Below are positions 27,944 to 32,537 of a DNA stretch of 32,537 nucleotides, in pieces. The DNA is taken from contig WJMG01000007.1 in the NCBI GenBank assembly GCA_014728075.1, forward strand, positions 1 to 32,537, read 5' to 3'. This DNA is from Candidatus Omnitrophota bacterium (GTDB taxonomy: Bacteria; Omnitrophota; Gorgyraeia; Tantalellales; Tantalellaceae). Each line of letters starts with the position of its first letter. Position 1 is the first letter of the stretch. The notes under the pieces are model-generated. The model was not told the DNA's origin and did not search any database. It saw only the letters and a program-made list of their open reading frames with translations. The position numbers and the translations under genes are program-made.

Positions 27944-27990
27944 AAGTCTTACGAGTAGATTAGACTTGATTTTTAACATAGGAGGGTTAG

Positions 27991-28155
27991 ATGTCCGTTT
28001 CTATAGATAAGGAAAAGTGCACGGGCTGTAGCGCCTGCGTAGAGGTGTGCCCCGTGAACGCGATAAGCATGGAAAACGGAAAAGCCGTTGTAAGCGACGC
28101 ATGTATAGACTGCGGCGCGTGTATAGCACAATGTCCCGTTGAAGCTATATCATAA
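27991..28155 (+). CDS. 2x[4Fe-4S] ferredoxin, 54 aa (absent from the ORF track)
   Basis: MSVSIDKEKCTGCSACVEVCPVNAISMENGKAVVSDACIDCGACIAQCPVEAIS*; SD GGAGGG. Confidence 0.95.
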   Translation: MSVSIDKEKCTGCSACVEVCPVNAISMENGKAVVSDACIDCGACIAQCPVEAIS

Positions 28156-28252
28156 GAGTATCCAGAGCGGTCCCGTTCCGGCACATCGATCGGGGGAGAA
28201 ACACCGGGACCTATCTGTGAGTTCGGGGCGGCAGACAGACAGGAGGTGTATT

Positions 28253-28447
28253 ATGCCCGGAAGGAACGGAACAGGCCCCGCCGGCAGGGGCCGGTCCGCA
28301 GGACGCGGTACGGGAAGAGGTAACAGGCCCGGCGCGGGAGCTGACTGCGTATGCCTTAAATGCGGGAATAAGGTCCCGCATACCCCGGGAGTACCCTGTT
28401 CCTCGCTTCAATGTCCGCAATGCGGATATAAGATGATAAGGGAGTGA
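28253..28447 (+). CDS. Small protein: DUF5320-like MPGRNGTGPAGRG leader fused to a zinc-ribbon
   Basis: MPGRNGTGPAGRGRSAGRGTGRGNRPGAGADCVCLKCGNKVPHTPGVPCSSLQCPQCGYKMIRE; SD AGGAGG before ATG 28253. Confidence 0.85.
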   Translation: MPGRNGTGPAGRGRSAGRGTGRGNRPGAGADCVCLKCGNKVPHTPGVPCSSLQCPQCGYKMIRE

Positions 28448-28452
28448 AAACA

Positions 28453-29313
28453 ATGATAATTGCCGTAGCCAGCGGAAAAGGGGGAACGGGTAAGACGACC
28501 GTCGCTACCAATCTTTCTCTTTCCATAGAAGGCGAGAAACAGCTGCTTGATTGTGATGTAGAAGAACCCAATTCCCATATTTTCATTAAACCGGAAGCCG
28601 TCGAAAAGGGAACGGTCTATGTCCGTACGCCCGAAGTGGACCCTGAAAAGTGCGTCCTGTGCGGCAAATGCGCCGAGGTCTGCGCGTATAACGCTATCGC
28701 GGTTATACCCTCAAGCGATACTTCAAAAGGGCGGGTGATGGTGTTCGAAGAGCTTTGCCACTCATGCGGTGCGTGTTCATATCTGTGTCCCGCCGCGTGT
28801 ATAAACGAAAAACCCAGGAAAATAGGTATCGTGGAGACCGGTTCGCGGGGCGCCTTGAGCTTTGCCGCCGGAACGCTCAATATAGGGGAGGCAATGGCCC
28901 CTCCGGTCATAAGGGCCGTCAAAAAGAAGGCGGACGGGAATACCGTTATTATCGACGCCCCTCCGGGCACTTCCTGTCCCGTGATAACGGCGGTCAAGGG
29001 GGCGGACTTCTGCGTGTTAGTGACCGAACCTACTCCTTTCGGGCTTAACGACCTGGTGCTTGCCGTGGAGGTCCTGAGGGAAATGAATATACCGTTCGGG
29101 GTGGTCATAAACCGTTCCGACCTGGGGGACGGAAAAACAGCCGGGTATTGCGCCAAGGAAGGCATACCGATACTGATGGAAATACCTTTCAGCAGGGAAA
29201 TAGCCTCGGCTTACGCCGGAGGCATACCCGCGGTTGAGGCCTTTCCCGAAATGAAAAAAGATTTTGCCGACCTTCTGGCCCGGATCCGTAAAATACTTAG
29301 CGAGAGGAGCTGA
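28453..29313 (+). CDS. MinD/Mrp-type P-loop ATPase with inserted 2x[4Fe-4S] ferredoxin domain
   Basis: MIIAVASGKGGTGKTTVATNLS; CVLCGKCAEVCAYNAI, CHSCGACSYLCPAACI; VIIDAPPGTSCPV. Confidence 0.93.
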   Translation: MIIAVASGKGGTGKTTVATNLSLSIEGEKQLLDCDVEEPNSHIFIKPEAVEKGTVYVRTPEVDPEKCVLCGKCAEVCAYNAIAVIPSSDTSKGRVMVFEELCHSCGACSYLCPAACINEKPRKIGIVETGSRGALSFAAGTLNIGEAMAPPVIRAVKKKADGNTVIIDAPPGTSCPVITAVKGADFCVLVTEPTPFGLNDLVLAVEVLREMNIPFGVVINRSDLGDGKTAGYCAKEGIPILMEIPFSREIASAYAGGIPAVEAFPEMKKDFADLLARIRKILSERS

Positions 29314-29319
29314 AAGACC

Positions 29320-30672
29320 ATGAAAGAGAAGACCGACATACTGATACTTGGGGCCGGTCCGGCGGGTATGATAAGCGCCCTCACGGCCCTGAAATATTAC
29401 CCCGATAAGCAGATCACTGTCCTCAAGAGCGTAGCGAAAGGGGTCGTCCCCTGCGGAATACCGTACATGTTCTCGAGCCTGACGGATCCCGAAGACAACG
29501 AACTGGACACAACGGGTCTTGAGAAAAAGAGGGTTAGAGTGCATATTGACGAGGCTGTCACGCTGGAGCGCGCAAAAAAGACGGTGTTAACGCTCTCCGG
29601 AAAAGAGTATTCCTATGAAAAGCTGATCGTAGCCGTCGGTTCGAAGCCGATCGTCCCGCCTATACCCGGAATAGACAAAGAAGGTATATACCCCATACTA
29701 AAGGATATGGAATACCTTAAACAGATGGTGGAGAAAGTAAGATCCGGCGGTAATGTGCTTGTCATAGGAGGAGGTTTTATAGGAGTCGAGTTCGCGGACG
29801 AAGTATCCAAAATACCTTCCTGCAAAGTACGGCTCGTGGAGATCCTTCCCCGCCTGCTTTCGCGTTCCTTCGACCCCGAATTTTCCTGTGAAGTGGAGGA
29901 AAAGCTAAGATCCCGCGGCGTAGAAGTGCTCACCGGTCGTAAGGTCACGGCCTTTCTGGGGGATAAAAAGGTTACAGGAGCGCGTTTTGAGAACGGCGAA
30001 GAGTTTGCGGCTGACAGAGTGATCCTGGGCATAGGGGCCGTGCCCAACACGGAACTGGCCTCCCTGGGAGGAATAGAGTTAAGGAAAGCTACCGGCGGGA
30101 TCTGGGTGGACGAGTACATGAGGACCAGTGACAGCGATATCTTCGCCGTGGGAGACTGCGCCGGAAAGAGGGATTTTTACACCCATAAGGACACTTCCGT
30201 AATGCTGGCCTCGACCGCGACGGCCGAAGCGCGTATAGCGGGCGCCAACCTGTACAGCCTGAAAGTCGTGAGAGAGAACAAAGGGACCATAGCCGTATAT
30301 TCGACTTATGTGGACGGCCTGGTGCTCGGTTCAGCGGGGCTTACCGGGTACTCGGCCGACAAAGAGGGTTTCGAGACAATAACCGGATCTGCAGAAGGTA
30401 TGGACAAGCATCCCGGAAAGCTTCCGGGCTCCGGGAAACTGAAGGTTAAACTTATCTTCTCAAAACAGAGCGGCACGCTTATGGGCGGACAGGTGTCCGG
30501 CGGTATTTCCGCGGGCGAAATGATAAACATAATAGGAATGGCCATACAGCAGAGGGTTTCGGTATCCGAGCTGGAAACGCTGCAGATGGCGACACATCCT
30601 TTTCTGACGGCGGCTCCTACAAAATATGGCATAGTGGTGGCGGCCCAGGACGCTTTGAGCAAAATGAGGTGA
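29320..30672 (+). CDS. FAD-dependent pyridine nucleotide-disulfide oxidoreductase (CoA-disulfide reductase/NADH oxidase-like)
   Basis: ILILGAGPAGMISALTA, PCGIPYMFSSL putative redox Cys, VLVIGGGFIGVEFADEVSK, SDIFAVGDCA. Confidence 0.92.
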   Translation: MKEKTDILILGAGPAGMISALTALKYYPDKQITVLKSVAKGVVPCGIPYMFSSLTDPEDNELDTTGLEKKRVRVHIDEAVTLERAKKTVLTLSGKEYSYEKLIVAVGSKPIVPPIPGIDKEGIYPILKDMEYLKQMVEKVRSGGNVLVIGGGFIGVEFADEVSKIPSCKVRLVEILPRLLSRSFDPEFSCEVEEKLRSRGVEVLTGRKVTAFLGDKKVTGARFENGEEFAADRVILGIGAVPNTELASLGGIELRKATGGIWVDEYMRTSDSDIFAVGDCAGKRDFYTHKDTSVMLASTATAEARIAGANLYSLKVVRENKGTIAVYSTYVDGLVLGSAGLTGYSADKEGFETITGSAEGMDKHPGKLPGSGKLKVKLIFSKQSGTLMGGQVSGGISAGEMINIIGMAIQQRVSVSELETLQMATHPFLTAAPTKYGIVVAAQDALSKMR

Positions 30673-30681
30673 GGGAAAATA

Positions 30682-31539
30682 ATGAAACAGATAGTGGTCA
30701 TAAGCGGAAAAGGCGGGACCGGTAAAACAATAGTTACTTCCTCTTTCGCGGCTCTGGCGAAAAATAAAGTAATGGCCGATTGTGATGTCGACGCGGCGGA
30801 CCTGCATCTAATACTCGAACCGGACATAAAGGAAAGGCACATATTCAAAAGCGGCTTCACCGCCCGGGTGAACAGGGAAAAATGCGGGGAATGCGGCAAA
30901 TGCAGAGAGATCTGCAGGTTTGACGCCGTGACGGATGACTTTCGCGTGGACCCCGTTTCCTGCGAAGGCTGTTTTTTCTGCAGCCGCGTATGCCCCGAAG
31001 GCGCCATTGAGATGGTAGAGAACACCACCGGTGAATGGTTCCTCTCCGGCACCCGTTTCGGTCCCATGGTGCACGCTAAACTGGGTGTCGCGGAGGAGAA
31101 TTCGGGGAAACTGGTCACGCTGGTCAGAAACAAGGCAAAAGAGGTCGCGGAAGAAAAAGGATGTGATACCGTGATAATAGACGGATCGCCCGGCACCGGA
31201 TGCCCCGTTATAGCCTCTCTTTCTGGTGTCGACCTGGCCCTTGTGGTTGTCGAACCTACGATGTCGGGTCTTCACGACGCCGACAGGGTTATCCGGGTAG
31301 CGGAAAGGTTCGGGATAAGAACGAGCATGATCATAAACAAATACGACCTTAACATGGAGGTGACTTCCCGGATAGCGGTTTTTTCCGGAGAAAAGGGGAT
31401 AGAGCTCCTGGGTAAGATCCCTTTTGACAGCAAGGTCGTTAGCGCCCTTATCGAGAAAAAGACGACACCCGAGGTGCCCGGCTGCGAGGCGGGAGAAGCG
31501 ATAAGGGAGATATGGGGAAAGATCCTGGTCCGGGTCTAG
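30682..31539 (+). CDS. MinD/Mrp-type P-loop ATPase with inserted 2x[4Fe-4S] ferredoxin domain (second copy)
   Basis: MKQIVVISGKGGTGKTIVTSSFAAL; CGECGKCREICRFDAV, CEGCFFCSRVCPEGAI; VIIDGSPGTGCPV. Confidence 0.93.
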   Translation: MKQIVVISGKGGTGKTIVTSSFAALAKNKVMADCDVDAADLHLILEPDIKERHIFKSGFTARVNREKCGECGKCREICRFDAVTDDFRVDPVSCEGCFFCSRVCPEGAIEMVENTTGEWFLSGTRFGPMVHAKLGVAEENSGKLVTLVRNKAKEVAEEKGCDTVIIDGSPGTGCPVIASLSGVDLALVVVEPTMSGLHDADRVIRVAERFGIRTSMIINKYDLNMEVTSRIAVFSGEKGIELLGKIPFDSKVVSALIEKKTTPEVPGCEAGEAIREIWGKILVRV

Positions 31540-31550
31540 GTTGAGCTTAC

Positions 31551-31634
31551 GGATATCAGGTATCGGTTGTCGGGTGTCTGCCTGCGCCCTATGACCTCCG
31601 AACTTAGACCCGGAATACGCTTGACGCTATCAGG
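31551..31634. repeat. Heptad-periodic intergenic tract
   Basis: GGATATC AGGTATC GGTTGTC GGGTGTC TGCCTGC GCCCTAT GACCTCC GAACTTA GACCCGG AATACGC TTGACGC TATCAGG. Confidence 0.75.
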
Positions 31635-31694
31635 CTTGCTCTGTATCATATCATATTATTTTTCAAAGAACGATAAAACGCGAAAGAAGCCGGT

Positions 31695-32537
31695 ATGAGG
31701 ACATATCTGGAATGTATACCCTGTTTTTTTAAACAGGCGCTGGAAGCGGCCAGGATCTGCAGCTCGGATCCGGCCGAGCACAAAAAGATACTGGACGAAG
31801 TAGCCGGGCTTATCGGGGGAATATCCCTTGGATCTTCTCCGCCCGAGATGGGCAGGACGATCCACTCGATCATCAAAGAACGCATGCGCGTCCCGGACCC
31901 CTACCGGGAAATAAAGGAAAAAAGCAATAGAATGGCGCTGAGGATATATCCGGGCCTCAAGGAAAAAGTGGCCGGAAGCAGGGACCCCCTTTTAACGGCT
32001 GTTGAACTTGCGGTGGCGGGGAACATAATAGATTATGGGGTAAAGAATACCCTTAATGTCGAGGAGGAGATAGAAAAGATACTCAAAAGAGAGATCGATA
32101 CTATAAAAAAAGAGGACAGCCGTTTTTTCAACTACGGTCTTTTCAGGGAAAAAATGGAAGGCTCAAAAGACATCCTTTACCTGGCGGACAATGCCGGTGA
32201 GGCCGTCTTCGACAGGGTCCTTATAGAAGAGATCGTTTCCATGAAAGGCAAAAAGATCACTTACGCGGTCAAGGAGAGGCCTATAATAAACGACGCTACG
32301 GAAAAAGACGCCCTTGACTGCGGCATAGACCGGATAGCCCGGGTTGTTTCGTCGGGCTCTGACGCTCCGGGAACGGTCCTGCCGTTGTGCTCAAAGGATT
32401 TCCTGGAGCGTTTTGAGAGTGCCGACATGATAATCAGCAAGGGTCAGGGGAATTTCGAGGCGCTTTCGGGAGAGAAACGGCCCGTGTTCTATCTTTTTAT
32501 GGCAAAATGCGCGGTAGTCGTTAAAGATGTCGGATGC
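31695..32537 (+). CDS. DUF89 / ARMT1-like damage-control phosphatase family protein (3' truncated by window; absent from the ORF track)
   Basis: MRTYLECIPCFFKQALEAAR ... LADNAGEAVFDRVLIEEI ... VKERPIINDATEKDA ... ADMIISKGQGNFEAL; open to window end. Confidence 0.9.
   Translation, partial: MRTYLECIPCFFKQALEAARICSSDPAEHKKILDEVAGLIGGISLGSSPPEMGRTIHSIIKERMRVPDPYREIKEKSNRMALRIYPGLKEKVAGSRDPLLTAVELAVAGNIIDYGVKNTLNVEEEIEKILKREIDTIKKEDSRFFNYGLFREKMEGSKDILYLADNAGEAVFDRVLIEEIVSMKGKKITYAVKERPIINDATEKDALDCGIDRIARVVSSGSDAPGTVLPLCSKDFLERFESADMIISKGQGNFEALSGEKRPVFYLFMAKCAVVVKDVGC

Larger units (their letters stand above)
26663..27980 (+). mobile_element. IS110-family insertion sequence (proposed boundaries at TAACATA direct repeats)
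   Basis: Transposase plus about 250-bp 5' non-coding end; TAACATA at 26663-26669 and 27974-27980; inverted TAAAAATCAAGT 26688-26699 / 27964-27975; direct GAGTAGATTAG 26741-26751 / 27953-27963. Confidence 0.75.

Overview
Bacterial chromosomal window; overall gene content suggests an Omnitrophota-like or similar anaerobic Gram-negative candidate-phylum genome (inference only). Nearly all genes are on the + strand. In order: MarR tail, TolC-like outer-membrane protein and RND efflux pump; M16 peptidase; Memo; patatin; DUF1844; flippase-like membrane protein; a conserved aroQ-pepP/Q-efp-accB-accC block; AmaP; GmhA; heptose-P adenylyltransferase; standalone ThiD2-like protein and ThiC; PfkB kinase; tRNA-Gly(CCC) followed by a structured non-coding region; EamA, MarC, YaeQ-like and HdeD-like proteins; a secreted protein with two ribosomal L7/L12-CTD-like domains; then a Fur-headed iron-sulfur cluster resembling the Desulfovibrio orange-protein (ORP) locus (Fur, DUF5320, two NifX/NifB-like proteins, ferredoxin, DUF5320-leader zinc ribbon, MinD-ferredoxin ATPase, FAD oxidoreductase, second MinD-ferredoxin ATPase, DUF89), interrupted by an IS110-family element. 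Most notable: (1) an IS110 element with a 5' non-coding region folding into a bridge-RNA-like three-stem architecture, with matches to its own junctions; (2) a family of intergenic tracts with degenerate 7-nt periodicity, often as inverted arms; (3) three genes with an extended -10 box exactly 6 nt before ATG (predicted leaderless); (4) a secreted tandem L7/L12-CTD-like protein flanked by related intergenic repeats; (5) an inverted degenerate copy of tRNA-Gly making a ~330-bp imperfect palindrome. All calls come from reading the sequence; no searches or folding programs were run.
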